Of a stretch of 64,000 nt of DNA, positions 40,285-51,839 are shown one piece after another. Every line of letters starts with the position of its first letter. The first letter of the stretch is position 1. The stretch is from Prostheceraeus crozeri (taxonomy: Eukaryota; Platyhelminthes; Polycladida; Euryleptidae). The stretch lies in the NCBI GenBank assembly GCA_907163375.1, contig CAJQUW010012523.1, positions 20,004 to 84,003 on the forward strand, in the 5' to 3' direction. The position numbers were made by a program, and so were the translations under genes. A model generated the notes under the pieces. The model did no database searches. It had not been told where the DNA came from and was given only the letters and a program-made list of their open reading frames with translations.

Positions 40285-43200
40285 TTAAAAAGGTTCAGTA
40301 GTTATTCCATCAGGTAAAATTTTTCTTTTATCATCAAATGGATCTAATGCTAATTTATGTTCTTCTTTTAAATACATGTTATGTTTTTTTGAATTAAGTC
40401 TATAATTACATGCTGTTTTTATTTCATTATTAAATAATACATTTTTATAATCTTGAAATGTTATTTGATTAGCCACTGATGCCTTTGAAATTCCTTTTAA
40501 TGTTTTATGTGTTTTAATATTATTAGTTGTACCATAACAGTAACATTTAGATTTTAAAAATATAGCTTCTGTTATGAAATCTTCATTTCCTTCTAATTCA
40601 TCTTTTACTTTACATAAATCAGAAGGATGAATGATATCTTTTATTTTATTAATTTCTTCATCAGGTGTAGAATTATACGGTATTGTTAATTCTAAGAAAA
40701 CAGAATCGGTATCTGTAAAGTGTAATTTATAGTTTTTGCCATAAGCAGGTGCTAAATAATCATATATAAATCTATACATAAATAGTTTAGCTAATTCTAA
40801 TATAGTGAAACCAATAAAATTAAACTTATCATGTTTTACGCTAATTCGACGTAAATGTACAGCACATAGTTCATCACTAAATCTAGTAGTTCTTTTATAT
40901 GTAGGTTTCCTTGTTAAATTTTGAAACCTATCTTTATCATAAACTATTTCAATATTTTGTCTATTACGCACATTTTCTAAAGTCTTACCATAAAATGCAT
41001 TATTCATTAATTTGAAGAACACGTTTCCAAAATCATCTTTATTTCTTTTAGCTATTTTACGTTTTTCAATATTGAACTCTATATAATTTTTTAACCACCT
41101 AGATTTTTGATAAAATAGTTTTCGATGTATTTTGGTGAGAATCGTTCCATGATCTAAATACCAATCTAGCATTCTTCCTTCAACAACATACTTTCCTTTA
41201 TTGCTTTGTGTTAACATAAGTTTTTTTGTTGGTCTGCATTTCTTAGGAATTAAAGATTTTTGATAATCTGAAAAATCTTCTATATTAGGAATTTTGTTTT
41301 CGGGACAGAAAGGAAAATATTTTGTTTTATCTTTTATTTCATCAGGGTATACTAAATCAACTTCATATATATAACCATGATTATAATTTCCATCATATGT
41401 TTTTTGATAATCTAGAATATTACACCATGACATTTCACCTGTTGGTAATTCTTGTATCATGCAAGAAGAATATAAGCTATTAAAATCATAATATAACAAA
41501 TAGTTTTCTCTCATGAATTCATCAATTGCATTTTCACGTTCTACTCCTTCTCGTTTCGTTCGAAAAATTTCTAATATTTTTTCTTTTTCTTCTGGAGATA
41601 AAGGTTTCATTATTCCATATTCTTGTGGATTTACTTTCTTATTATAACATTTAACATATCTATTACCTAAAACTGATGAAACTCCACCTCTAATTCCAGA
41701 TTCAAAAAATAATAATTTATCATATGTATTTCTTTATAATGTTTAAGTTTAACATTTGTATGTTTTAATCCTGCTAGCCATGTTAAACCTGGTGTAGAAT
41801 AACAATAACATGGATCTATTCCGTAATATTCTAAACACATATCACGAAAGTTTTCAAAAAGATCAGCTAGTATTAATACATCTATCTGAAGATATTTCAT
41901 TGTATAATCATACATTGTTTTACAATTTAACTCTCTCCAATTCTTTTCAGCTTCTGCATAGTCTTCGTCAGATAATTTTGATTGTTTTAATGTTGATTTA
42001 AATTCATTTATTGGAGGAAGTTGTTTTTCTTCCATAATTTTATTCACAGAATTAAAATCAGTCTTCGACTGTGAACCACAGGTTTTATCTCCAGTTATAT
42101 CAGTCTTCGACTGTGAGCCGCAGGCTATATACTCATACGGAAATATTCCTTTTAAAGGTTTTAAATTATATTTATTTAATATTTTACATTGTTCAGATTT
42201 CAAAGTTTTTTCCCATAACATCTAATGAATAAGGAGTAAAAAATCTAAATGCATCTAAAATTCTAATACAACCTAATTGCATTGAAAAATATTCTTCTTC
42301 TGTTTTACATAGTACATTTATTTGTTGTTGTTGTAATTTTTCAGATGAAAATAAATCTTTCATTACTAGATGGAAATCATATTTAGAACCATTATAGAAA
42401 TATAAAGGAACAAAGTTATATTTAAATTTATTAGCATTAAGATTACAAGAATTATGTGCTGCACCTCTATATAATCCATTTAGATGATCATGATCTTTTA
42501 CCTTGACGGCAGAGCCGTCGCTTCGCCTATCAAGATATCTACCTTTGCCATTTTTATAATTTTTTGTAAATTCTCTTCCACAGTAATAACATTTTGTTTC
42601 ATTAATAAAATTTAATTTTTCTTTTTCTGTTAATGGCATCATCGGTATATTTGTTTCAAGCAATTGTGAAAAACGTCCTTGTAATTCTTCTACTTTCTTT
42701 GTAAACATTTCTGAACTATCTTCACCATAGTATTGAAAATATTCTGATTTAAATAATTCAGGATAATTTGAATGAATGTACATTCCCCAACATAATGGTT
42801 TTTGTTCAAATAAATATTTTTCTTTACTTTGTTCAGCTGAACTTTTTCCAGGTGCACTTTTTTCAGAATTATAATTTTCAGAATTATAATTTTCAGAATC
42901 GGGTGAAGCCCTGGAACTTTCCGTTCGATTTTGTGTCATATTAACATTATATGCTTCAAAATCACAATAAATAGTAAAGGGTACTTTATTTTTAAAATAC
43001 CATTTATTATATTCTAAATAATCATCTTTAGGAAAAGTATTTTTAACTGCTTCGTTTTGTTGACAATTCTCCAAATGTCTATTCATTTCTTCTTTAGTTC
43101 TAAAACTTGTCATACATTGAAGACAAGGAAAATTTTTATTATCTGAAGTTTTTGTAAATATAGAAACATCTTTACACAATATAAAATGACCCTGATAATA

Positions 43201-44857
43201 TAATATATTCGCTTGTGCTGGTTTGTTTTGACTGTTCTAATTTTACAAATTTATCTTGATATATTTCATGTGTTTCATTAATTTCTTTTGTAATATTAAA
43301 TGTATTTTGATGATAATTTTGATTTAATATTTGTAGCTGATAAATATATTCTTTATCATATTGTTCTTTATATTGTTGTAGACATTTTTTTAAACATTCA
43401 TTTAATCGGAGCGAAGCTCCTCTGGCTTTAGCCGATTCTTTATTTTCTTCATTTAATTTTTGAATCGTTTCTATCTTATTTTCATATTTATGGCCATATT
43501 CTTGTACTAATATTTTTGTTTGTTGTTGATAATCTGTTTTACATTTTTGTAAACTTTTATTTAAATTTTCTAATTTTTGTTGATATTCTGAAGATAAAGA
43601 TGAATATTTGTAATTATAATCATCAGTACGTCCTTTATAATTATTATGATTAATCATTATTGGTGATAGTGTTTTAACAAGTTCAAATTTTTCAGTACAT
43701 ATTATATTTCCTTGGTAAAAAATATTATGATGCATGTAATTTCCTCTATCATTATATACTATTTCTGATTGACATAAATTTTTATTATTCAAATAAAATT
43801 TTTTTGAATCTGAGTAAAGTGGAGTAATTTTACCAATAGAAACATAATTCACATTTAATTCAAAAACATTTACTTCTATTAAATTTTTATTCTTTTTATG
43901 AAACTTTTTTAACCTATTATAATCATATGGAAATTCATCTAAGCCATCAGAGAGATCAAATTCATTTATGTATTCTTCTTTATTATAATGACTTAGTATT
44001 TCTTTATGATATTCTGCAGGATGTAAATGTGCTATAATACTCCACAGAAAACAATAATCATCTTCATTTTTTATGTTGATTATTTGTGGTGAACTGAAAG
44101 GCAAAGGAACATAACTACCACCAGTATTATTTTTATATTTATCAATTACTATTTTCTTAGATAGTATTTTAACAAATCTCCAACCAGATTCACGTAACTG
44201 GGCTTCAATTATACAATTTTCTAATTTAAGTATCATCGATTCAAATATGGGTTGTATATCATTTACATTATGAATTTCTTGTGAATTTGTAAAATGTCCT
44301 TGTATTATTTCTTCAGGAATTCCATCAGGTCCATTTTTTGTATAAAGTACTTCTACATTCATATAACATTTGAAAGATTTCTTAAATATATTATAAAAGT
44401 TTGTTAATACATTATAAAAAGTTTTATCGGTTTCATTATATTCAACGGGCGAAGCCCTGGAACCTTCGGTGCGAAAAGACTGATTAAATAAATATTTTAT
44501 ATTTGCTAAGGCTTCATCGTTACGTTCAGCTTCATCAAATTCATCAGTATCGCTAAATAAATATCTTCCATCTGGTACGGGCGAAGCCCTAGAACCTTCG
44601 GTTTGTATGGTCTCATCTTCACTATTAAAAACTTTTTTATATTCCGAATGTGAATAATCATCAAACATTTTTCTAACTTTTATATCAGTAGGCAATGTTT
44701 CTAGATAGTTTTTATAACTATTTAATTTTAATATATTTCCTTCATCAACTCGTTCTACATTTTGTAAATGCAATTTACTATTTAAATGAGATTGATAACT
44801 TCTTTTTGTTTGCAACTTTTTTTTACATAAGTTACAATAAAACTTGGTATTTTCCAT
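40285..44857 (-). pseudogene. DNA polymerase B (inner copy, broken)
   Basis: Sibling of the outer polymerase with the same domains: U1-like and C2H2 fingers, exonuclease motifs, DHDHLNGLYRGAAHNSC insert, DFNSLYSS, NNAFYGKT, TDTDS and KGISKASV. It is broken at about three points. It carries additional short in-frame GC-rich hairpin insertions relative to the outer copy, for example near 42,505-42,528 and 44,445-44,474, which add peptides of the RTEGSRASP type without interrupting the local frame. Confidence 0.92.
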
Positions 44858-45064
44858 TTTTTTTATTTTTTTAGAGAAAATTTAAGAAAAAAATTTGTGT
44901 TTTAATTTTAGATATAAACATTCTAATATCAAGGACTTGAGTGTCATTTTATATTATTATATATTTCACGTTCTTTAGTTATTTTTTTCTTTATCACATT
45001 AAGTTTTATCATATTAAGTTTTATCTTATTTAGTTTCATCATATAATGTTTTATCAAAAGATAA

Positions 45065-46324
45065 TTAAAATTTTTTTTCACTAACTATTGATTCATCATC
45101 ATCATCATAAATTGTTTCTTCATCATCATCATAAATTGTTTCTTCATCATCATAAATTACACTTTTTGGTATAGGATGCCCTTCCATGATAGGATACCAT
45201 TCTCTTATTGGAATATCTAACTCTAAATTACATTTTTTATCTGATAATAATATAATAGAGAAAAATATTGGTCTTTGATCTCTTTTGGAAAATTTAATAA
45301 CACCACCATAATCTGAATCACTTTTAGTTTTTATTAAAGATGATAAAATTTTAAATTGATTAGATGTAAATCCTAATTTAAATTTTGTAGACCCGACACA
45401 TAGTTGTCTAACAGTATCTTCAACTATGCCATCATTATTATTTTCAATTGTAAGAAAATGAAATTTAGATGAATTTTTATAATTACTAATATTTTTATAA
45501 TCTTTTTTACAATTTACACCTTTTTCAGATGTTACAGAATCATCATTATTATCATAAGATTCTTTAAGATCGGGCAAAGCCCTAGAACCTTCAGTTCGTT
45601 GATTATGATTATGATTATGGTCATTGTTAATAGTATAAGGTGTAGTCCACATATAAATTTTCTCTTGTTGAGCTAAACCATTTATATAAGATTTTAACAA
45701 ATTAATATTTAAGTTTGAATATAATCCTATATAAGTATCATCATCATATCTTTGCGGCATTTCTAATGTTTCTTGTTTATAAATTGTGTCTCTATAATAA
45801 ACTTGACATAATAATTCTTCATTATGTTTTTTACTCTCTATGTGAATGTTATATTGATTTTGTTCATCAACAAATAATCTAATTTTTTCCTTGGAAAACG
45901 ATTTTAATTTTTTAACTAATTCTTTGATATTGATATAATTAATAATTTTATTTTCTATCCACTCAGTATTACTAATCGGTAAAACTGCTCTAATAAATCC
46001 ATAAACATTATTATGACCTATTATAACCATATTTTCTTTATTTAATTCAACATAAGCTACATCATTATATTTACTTACAATCTCCATAAATTTAATAAAT
46101 GGATCACCTGGAAATAAACAATAATTAGTTTCTATAGAAGGTAAACCTTTAGTCTGTTCTCTAAATATTTCGGCTTGTAATAGAAATAAAATATTAACAT
46201 CTATACATGGATTATTATTATTATTATTATCAAAACATTTATTTTCAAATCCCGTTGATCCCGTCGAATAAGAAGAACAGGATGATGCGGGCGAATATAA
46301 TTTTTTTAAATTTGGATTTTCCAT
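45065..46324 (-). CDS. 419-aa protein of unknown function (inner, uninterrupted)
   Basis: The ATG is preceded by AATAAAAA on the minus strand. A Ser/Tyr-rich, Asn-repeat N-terminus (FDNNNNNNPCIDVN) leads to a beta-rich domain (NYCLFPGDPFIKFMEIV, MVIIGHNNVYGFIRAVLPI). A linker carrying a GC-rich hairpin insertion follows, then a second beta-rich domain (TKFKLGFTSNQFKILSSL) and an acidic Asp/Glu/Tyr repeat tail. Two similar-sized beta domains could suggest a clamp-like or jelly-roll arrangement, but no family is recognised. The outer copy of this gene is the insertion target of the inner element. Confidence 0.7.
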   Translation of the reverse strand: MENPNLKKLYSPASSCSSYSTGSTGFENKCFDNNNNNNPCIDVNILFLLQAEIFREQTKGLPSIETNYCLFPGDPFIKFMEIVSKYNDVAYVELNKENMVIIGHNNVYGFIRAVLPISNTEWIENKIINYINIKELVKKLKSFSKEKIRLFVDEQNQYNIHIESKKHNEELLCQVYYRDTIYKQETLEMPQRYDDDTYIGLYSNLNINLLKSYINGLAQQEKIYMWTTPYTINNDHNHNHNQRTEGSRALPDLKESYDNNDDSVTSEKGVNCKKDYKNISNYKNSSKFHFLTIENNNDGIVEDTVRQLCVGSTKFKLGFTSNQFKILSSLIKTKSDSDYGGVIKFSKRDQRPIFFSIILLSDKKCNLELDIPIREWYPIMEGHPIPKSVIYDDEETIYDDDEETIYDDDDESIVSEKKF

Positions 46325-46397
46325 TTTTTATTTTTATTAGAAAAAATTTTATTTTTTATTTTTATTAGAAAAAAATTTATTTTTTTATTGTTAAAAA

Positions 46398-47153
46398 ATG
46401 ATGTTACCAAATGTTGGTGGAGGTGCATATATCCCGAATAATCGTGAATTAGAAATAGAGATAGAAAATTATATCATGAAAACTGGAGACGTTTTATCTG
46501 GTCCATTACATCTTTCTATTCTTCCGCAACAAAATACAGAGTTAACAAATAAACAATATGTTGATACACAAATCAATGATTTAAAGAAAAAATATATAAA
46601 CGATGTTTTGGTTCCACTGATGAATGAATTAAAGTTGCTAAAACTTAATGACAAATCATTAAACGAAAAATTATTAAAACTTGATAAAAAGGATAGAGAG
46701 CTAGAAGCAGATATAGCAAAACTTTTTAAAAAGATTTCTGAACAATCAAAAATTTTAATATTACTTTCTATAAAGTTAAAATCTGCAGTCATTAAAAATA
46801 AACATCAGATAAAAATGTTAAAAGAACAATTAGAAGATGAAATAGAAAAACTACCTGAAAGAATTAAAAAAAATTTAAAGCAGTTACAAACTACATTCCA
46901 AAAAAGTGTTGATGAATTAAGTTCTAAAATTACTCAACAAATGAAAAAGATGAATAGAATAATAAATGAAGTAAACTCACTTAATCAAAAAGTTGATAAA
47001 ATGAAAACTCTTAAAATCAATTTAGAATGTGAATTAAAGAAAAATTTACAAGAAAACTCTAAAGAAAATAAAGAACAGTTAGATTCTGTTAAAAGACAAT
47101 TAGATGTTCTTAAAATTAGAATTAAAATTAAAATTCTAAAATATATTTTTTAG
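46398..47153 (+). CDS. Fibre-like coiled-coil protein (inner, 251 aa)
   Basis: It begins MMLPNVGGGAYIPNN, then MKTGDVLSGPLHLS followed shortly by LTNKQYVD. This pair is the motif (G-D-x-x-x-G-P-L-x-L ... K-x-Y-V-D) that recurs in phage tail-fibre proteins. The rest is a long heptad-rich coiled coil. A trimeric attachment fibre is the natural inference. It shares a start region, head to head, with the 419-aa gene across about 70 bases. Confidence 0.65.
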   Translation: MMLPNVGGGAYIPNNRELEIEIENYIMKTGDVLSGPLHLSILPQQNTELTNKQYVDTQINDLKKKYINDVLVPLMNELKLLKLNDKSLNEKLLKLDKKDRELEADIAKLFKKISEQSKILILLSIKLKSAVIKNKHQIKMLKEQLEDEIEKLPERIKKNLKQLQTTFQKSVDELSSKITQQMKKMNRIINEVNSLNQKVDKMKTLKINLECELKKNLQENSKENKEQLDSVKRQLDVLKIRIKIKILKYIF

Positions 47154-47270
47154 TAAAATTTTTTTTAGTAAAATTTTTTTAGTAAAATTTTGTAGTAAAA
47201 TTTTTTTTAGTAAAATTATTTAAGTAAAATTATTTTAGCAGAATTTTTTCTGTCTGTGAGAAAAAACAAA
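47154..47270. repeat. AGTAAAATTTTTTT short tandem repeats
   Basis: About six degenerate copies of AGTAAAATTTTTTT-like units lie between the fibre-like gene and the capsid region. The outer element has the same array at about 55,925-56,030 upstream of its capsid gene. Such T/A runs precede most starts in this element and may contribute promoter function. Confidence 0.7.
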
Positions 47271-48123
47271 AAGTCAAAAAGATGTAGAAAATATTGCAAA
47301 ACATTTAAATAAAACAAATAATGATGCATATAAAGAAAGACGTGAATTTAACAAGAAAAGTAAACAGACAGTAAATTGGTCATTGTCTCCATTATTCGGA
47401 TATTTAGATTATGACAAAATATCATATCAATTTAAATTTAAATTAATAATTCATCGTACGGCAAATAATGAATTAATCTTTTTTGGCAAAACTGGAAAAA
47501 AAGCATATTTAAAAATTGATAGACTTGAATGGTGGATTACGCATATTACTCCTAGTTTAGAGGTTGAAACAGCTATTGCAAAAAGATTAAATACTAACAA
47601 ACCAATTCCAGTAAATTTTCTAAAGCGTACTGCTAGTTCAGTAACTTTTTCCGAACAAAGATTTAACTGGCATTTTACTAGAACTGCGAATACCCCAAGA
47701 TATTTATTACTAACATTTCAAAGAAATAATTCTCCAAGTTTTGATAAGAACAATAATATTTTTCATATTAATACAATTCGAAGTTTACAAGTTTCATTAA
47801 ATCAAACTCGATATCCAATTGATCCATTAAGATTCGATGATACCAATAATCAATTTATGGAAGGATATGATTCTTATAGAAATCTTTGTATAGAATTTGG
47901 AGTTGAACCACAATTAACTCCTGGAGATTGGAGACATTTATATCCAATTTTCTGTTTCGATTTAAGTGCACAATCTGAAGATATTATTAAAAATGGTTGT
48001 GATGTAACAATTAATATTGAAAAGAAAGATTCCACAACTTCATTGATGGCTTATGGTTTATTGCTAGAAGATGTAAAATATTCTATTGAAGTTCTTAATG
48101 GGAAGATGGTTAGGATAGGTTAG
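47271..48123 (+). pseudogene. Major capsid protein (inner copy, broken)
   Basis: This is the capsid family sequence seen in full at 56,080-57,415. It keeps TVNWSLSPLFGYLDYDKISY, ELIFFGKTGKKAYLKIDRLEWW, the central FSEQRFNWHFTRTANTPRY and the C-terminal YPIFCFDLSAQSEDI segment. It has about one major break. It would form the double jelly-roll capsomer. Confidence 0.85.
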
Positions 48124-48416
48124 TAACCTGAGGACCTTTGGTCCGATAGGCTAAAGCCAGAGGAGCTTCGCTCCGATAAATTAATTAAAATTTTTTCATA
48201 ACTAGAATAGATTAAAAATTCTTAACTTAAAATTTTTCATAACTAGAATAGATTAAAATTTTTTGGTAACTTAAAATTTTTTAGTAACTTGAAATTTTTT
48301 AATAACTAGAATAGATTAAAATTTTTTGGTAACTTAAAATTTTTTAGTAACTTGAAATTTTTTAATAACTAGAATAGATTAAAATTTTTTGGTAACTTAA
48401 AATTTTTTTATTAAAA
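48124..48416. repeat. GC hairpins followed by tandem AT repeats of about 60 bp
   Basis: Directly after the capsid stop there is a pair of GC-rich hairpins (GGACCTTTGGTCC and GGAGCTTCGCTCC, 48,130-48,176). Then about four imperfect copies of a unit with TTTTTGGTAACTTAAAATTT and AATAACTAGAATAGATT follow. The same layout is at 57,415-57,678 in the outer element. Confidence 0.85.
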
Positions 48417-48902
48417 ATGTCGCAAGCGAAAAGTAATATTAATAATAAAACTGTTGAATTAAAATTACGTAATATTGTTGACAAAAATACCCCTAAAACT
48501 ATTACGATTAACAAAAAAAAGTATTACATAAGTAAACCAATGATAGAGAATATTCAATTACAAGAAGAAAAGAATGGCGGTATTCTCCCATTAATTCCAC
48601 TAATAATAGGAGGCATAGCTGCAGCAGGAAGTGTTGCAGGTGGGACAGCTGGTATTGTCCAAGCAGTAAATAAAAATAAATCAGAGAAGGCAGCATTAGA
48701 AGAACAAAAACGTCATAACAGAGAGTTAGAGAAAGTTGCTAGGGGTGAAGGAGTAGTAGATAATTTTATTAGTAAATTAAAATTAGTTGATGAAGGAAAA
48801 CGAGTTCTTAAAAATATTCTCCACAATGTTGATGATTTAATTGAAATTAAAGAAACTAAAGATGGTTCTGGAATATATCTAAGTCCTAGTATGATAAGGT
48901 AA
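48417..48902 (+). CDS. 161-aa hydrophobic minor virion protein (inner)
   Basis: The basic N-terminus is followed by EEKNGGILPLIPLIIGGIA and a Gly/Ala-rich hydrophobic stretch (about residues 52-82), then a helical charged tail. The NGG-I step looks like a Gly-Gly cleavage site for the adenain-like protease, releasing a membrane-active segment as in pVI-type proteins. It sits between capsid and PLA2-like/integrase genes. The ATG follows TTATTAAAA. Confidence 0.65.
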   Translation: MSQAKSNINNKTVELKLRNIVDKNTPKTITINKKKYYISKPMIENIQLQEEKNGGILPLIPLIIGGIAAAGSVAGGTAGIVQAVNKNKSEKAALEEQKRHNRELEKVARGEGVVDNFISKLKLVDEGKRVLKNILHNVDDLIEIKETKDGSGIYLSPSMIR

Positions 48903-48978
48903 TAACCTCAGAACCTTTGGTTCTTTTCGGTAAAACAATTATTTTATTTTATCTTTTAAATTTTTTTTATCTTTTAAA

Positions 48979-50250
48979 ATGAATTCTACAAATTCCGAAA
49001 ATTTAATTAAATTAAAAATTTCTAATTTAGATTTATTGAATTATATTTTAAACAAAAATAAAAACTCAAACTGTCAGCATATTGGAGGTGACATACAAAA
49101 AACATTAGAAAACTTTCCTGGATTTATTTGGAGTAAATATTCGAAAGAAAAACATCTTCCTGGTCATTCATATACCGGTCCAGGAACTCGATTAGATATA
49201 AGACTAGATGAGAATAATAATCCGAAACCAGGTGAAGAACCAATAAATAGAGTAGATGCCGCAGCTTACAGGCATGATTTAGCTTATCGAAATCATGATC
49301 TAAGTTCTCGACATGCAGCTGATAAGAAGATGATTCAAGAATTAGATAGTATTCAAAATCCTACATTTAGAGAAAAAATTGAAAGAATGTTTGTTAAGAA
49401 AGCTTTACAAGCTAAAATATTATTCGGTCAGGGTTTAAATGAAAATCATAATTCAGACGTTTATGCATCTGAAATTCATAAAGAATATAGAAAGCCTAAA
49501 TATTTATTAAAAGTAAAAGTATTTAATAAAGATGATATTTGGAGTGCTGATCTTATTCATATGCCGAATGAAAGGGACTACAAATACGCATTGACCGTTA
49601 TAGATTTATATACACGATACGCTTGGGTAAAACCTTTAAAAAATAAAAGTGGTCTATCAGTTAAATATGCGTTTGAAGAAATCTTTAAAGAAAGTAATAG
49701 AAAGCCAAGAAAATTGTTTGTTGATAAAGGGTCGGAATTTTATAACAGAAACGTTCAGCCACTATTTGAAATTGTTTATTCAACTGAAAATGCAGGGAAG
49801 GCCGTAGTGATAGAAAGATTCAATCGGACGTTAAAAAATAAATTATTCAAGAAATTTACTGAGCAAAGAAATCAGAAATGGTTGAAGATATTACCAGGAG
49901 TTGTAGAAGAGTACAATAATAAAGTTCATTCTGGTATTGAAGAAACCCCAAAGAATGCTTCTGACGACCCTGATTTGATACGAAAGAAAATATTCGAGAA
50001 TAATAATTCGAATGAGAGTAATCCGAATTTGCAGAAACTTAAGCCGAAATTTAAAATTGGAGATAAAGTTAGAATATTTAAATATAAGAATAAATTTGAA
50101 AAAGGCTTTGTTGGCTATTGGACTAAAGAAATATTTGAAGTTTGCAAAATAAATCAAAGTTATCCGATTACTTATGAAATTAAAGATTTAGATAATGAGG
50201 ATATCAGAGGCCGTTTTTATCAAAATGAATTACAGAAAACAGAGCTTTAA
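48979..50250 (+). CDS. PLA2-like domain fused in frame to integrase (inner, 423 aa)
   Basis: Residues 60-120 show a parvovirus-type phospholipase A2 pattern: calcium loop YTGPGT (65-70), LDIRLDE, PINRVDAAAYRHDLAY with the catalytic His-Asp pair at 99-100, then RHAADKKM. From about residue 170 the retroviral-type integrase core follows, with Asp191 in WSADLIH, Asp249 in LFVDKGSEF and Glu279 in VIERFNRTLKN, and an SH3-like C-terminus (FKIGDKVRIFKYKNKF). PLA2 domains help virions breach endosomal membranes and normally sit in minor capsid proteins; the integrase inserts the element. One continuous frame spans both. No chromodomain was seen. Confidence 0.85.
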   Translation: MNSTNSENLIKLKISNLDLLNYILNKNKNSNCQHIGGDIQKTLENFPGFIWSKYSKEKHLPGHSYTGPGTRLDIRLDENNNPKPGEEPINRVDAAAYRHDLAYRNHDLSSRHAADKKMIQELDSIQNPTFREKIERMFVKKALQAKILFGQGLNENHNSDVYASEIHKEYRKPKYLLKVKVFNKDDIWSADLIHMPNERDYKYALTVIDLYTRYAWVKPLKNKSGLSVKYAFEEIFKESNRKPRKLFVDKGSEFYNRNVQPLFEIVYSTENAGKAVVIERFNRTLKNKLFKKFTEQRNQKWLKILPGVVEEYNNKVHSGIEETPKNASDDPDLIRKKIFENNNSNESNPNLQKLKPKFKIGDKVRIFKYKNKFEKGFVGYWTKEIFEVCKINQSYPITYEIKDLDNEDIRGRFYQNELQKTEL

Positions 50251-50289
50251 CCTCTAGGTGGCGCTTTAGCTAGCTTCGCTTGAGTTATA

Positions 50290-50772
50290 GATTGTTTAAC
50301 TCTAACATAATATCTAGAAATGGTACTCCTTTTTGTAATTTGTACAAAACGTATAAACATAATTGTCCACAATAGGTAGTGCCTGGTGTTTGAATTTGAA
50401 ACGTATTGTATGTTCCCGTTCCAAGTAATTCTTTTACTTCATTTGTAGGGGGCAAACCGTATGAATCAAAATAATAGTTCTCAGCCTCCGGCGGTCAAAA
50501 TAATAGTTCTGCTGATGATTTTTAACGCCTGCTGACCAATGTACACCTTTTTCATTTGACGTATGAAGATTTGTTATGAAATTTACAGTTATTGATGGAA
50601 CTTTGCTCCGGGAACTGAAGGTTCCTGTTGGCCTATTTTTTAGGAATTGTAATTCATCCCTCATCAATATGTGAAAATTCTTTATTCCTAATCGATTAGC
50701 TATCTTATTTAAATCGAAATTCGTTGTTGTCTGTGTTCCATATAATTTAAAAAACTCATTTATTTTGCTCAT
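50290..50772 (-). pseudogene. Adenain-like protease (inner copy, broken)
   Basis: Minus-strand frame beginning MSKINEFFKLYGTQ. The His motif is KGVHWSAG. A downstream Cys motif of the CGQLCLYVLY type, typical for Maverick adenain-like proteases, is visible toward the 3' end, with a preceding acidic FD step. About one break. It lies convergent with the integrase. Confidence 0.7.
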
Positions 50773-50789
50773 TTTATAATTAAAAAATT

Positions 50790-50985
50790 TCTTAAGGGAC
50801 CCCTAGAAGACAGGGGGGGTATTGATTTAAAACTGTTCTCTAATGATGTCTTTCCTTACTACTTAGTCAGAAGGGGGTATTGATTTAAAACATGTTTATA
50901 ATGATGACTTTCCTTACTACTTGGGGGGGGGTATTGATTTAAAACTGGTCTCTAATGATGTCTTTCCTTACTACTTATTCAATTT
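50790..50985. repeat. Three tandem units of about 60-65 bp with G runs
   Basis: Units share GGTATTGATTTAAAAC and GATGTCTTTCCTTACTACTT and start with runs of G. The same three-unit array occurs at 60,072-60,240 and, inverted, at about 61,320-61,500. Confidence 0.85.
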
Positions 50986-51327
50986 TGAAATGATTTAATT
51001 TAATCTAAATTTAAACGTTACATTGTTGCATTGTAGCAGTAGAGTTGGTGTTTCGCTCATCTTTTATCAATAGTAATTCATTACTCATCAATATGTAAAA
51101 ATTCTTTATTCCCAATTGCTTAGCAATCTCATTTAAATCGAAATTTAATGTGGTTTTGTTTGCTGTATATTTTTAGAATGTCTCTAATGTTTCTCATTTT
51201 TATAGAAGATACAATGTTTCTATTATATTCCCGTAAATGAGAAATTAAAAACAACACATGGATATTTCAATTTGGTTACAACCACTTTGCATACATTCAA
51301 TTTGGATACATTGAACTACATGTAAAT

Positions 51328-51830
51328 TTGTCCACGCGAGGACAAGGTTTCATTGGATGAGAGAAAAATGACGTCATATAACAACATAATGAAAATGATT
51401 GAAAACAGGAAATAACATTGCATTTAAAACAGGAAATAACATTGCATTTAAAACAGGAAATAACATTGCATTTAAAATAGGAAATAACATTGCATTTAAA
51501 ACAGGAAATAACATTGCATATAACAACATAATGAAAATGATTGAAAACAGGAAATAACATTGCATATAAGATACAATTTTTCTAAACAATAGGATTTCTG
51601 TCCACGCGAGGACAAGGTTTCATTGGATGAAACACTCTATTGTATTTACATGTGCAAGAGGAAATAACATTGCATTTAAAACAGGAAATAACATTGCATT
51701 TAAAACCGACAGATACAAATTTTCTAAACAATGGGTTTTCTGTCCACGCGAGGACAAGGTTTCATTGGATGAAACACTCTATTGTATTTACATGTGCAAG
51801 AGGAAATAACATTGCATTTAAAACAGAAGG
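51328..51830. repeat. Nested tandem array (24-bp units and a unit of about 140 bp)
   Basis: A 24-bp unit built on AGGAAATAACATTGCATTTA is repeated about five times at 51,406-51,520, with further copies near 51,555, 51,660, 51,684 and 51,803. A larger unit containing GTCCACGCGAGGACAAGGTT followed by TTGTATTTACATGTGCAAGA occurs at about 51,330, 51,600 and 51,741. All frames through it are repeat translations. It is unique to the inner element within this window. Confidence 0.9.
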
Positions 51831-51839
51831 GTTGAATAA

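Noticed and set aside
45065-46324. Sliding clamp (PCNA) identity for the 419-aa protein
   Set aside because: Two beta-rich halves are suggestive, but no PCNA signature or conserved spacing could be seen; left as unknown.
51297-51589. Repetitive minus-strand frames (NVISCFKC-type)
   Set aside because: Direct translation of the 24-bp tandem repeat; 24 is a multiple of three, so the frame stays open by chance.
51328-51830. CRISPR-like array of 24-bp repeats
   Set aside because: Repeats are directly adjacent or separated by other copies of the same larger unit, with no unique spacers, in an animal genome; it is a tandem repeat.
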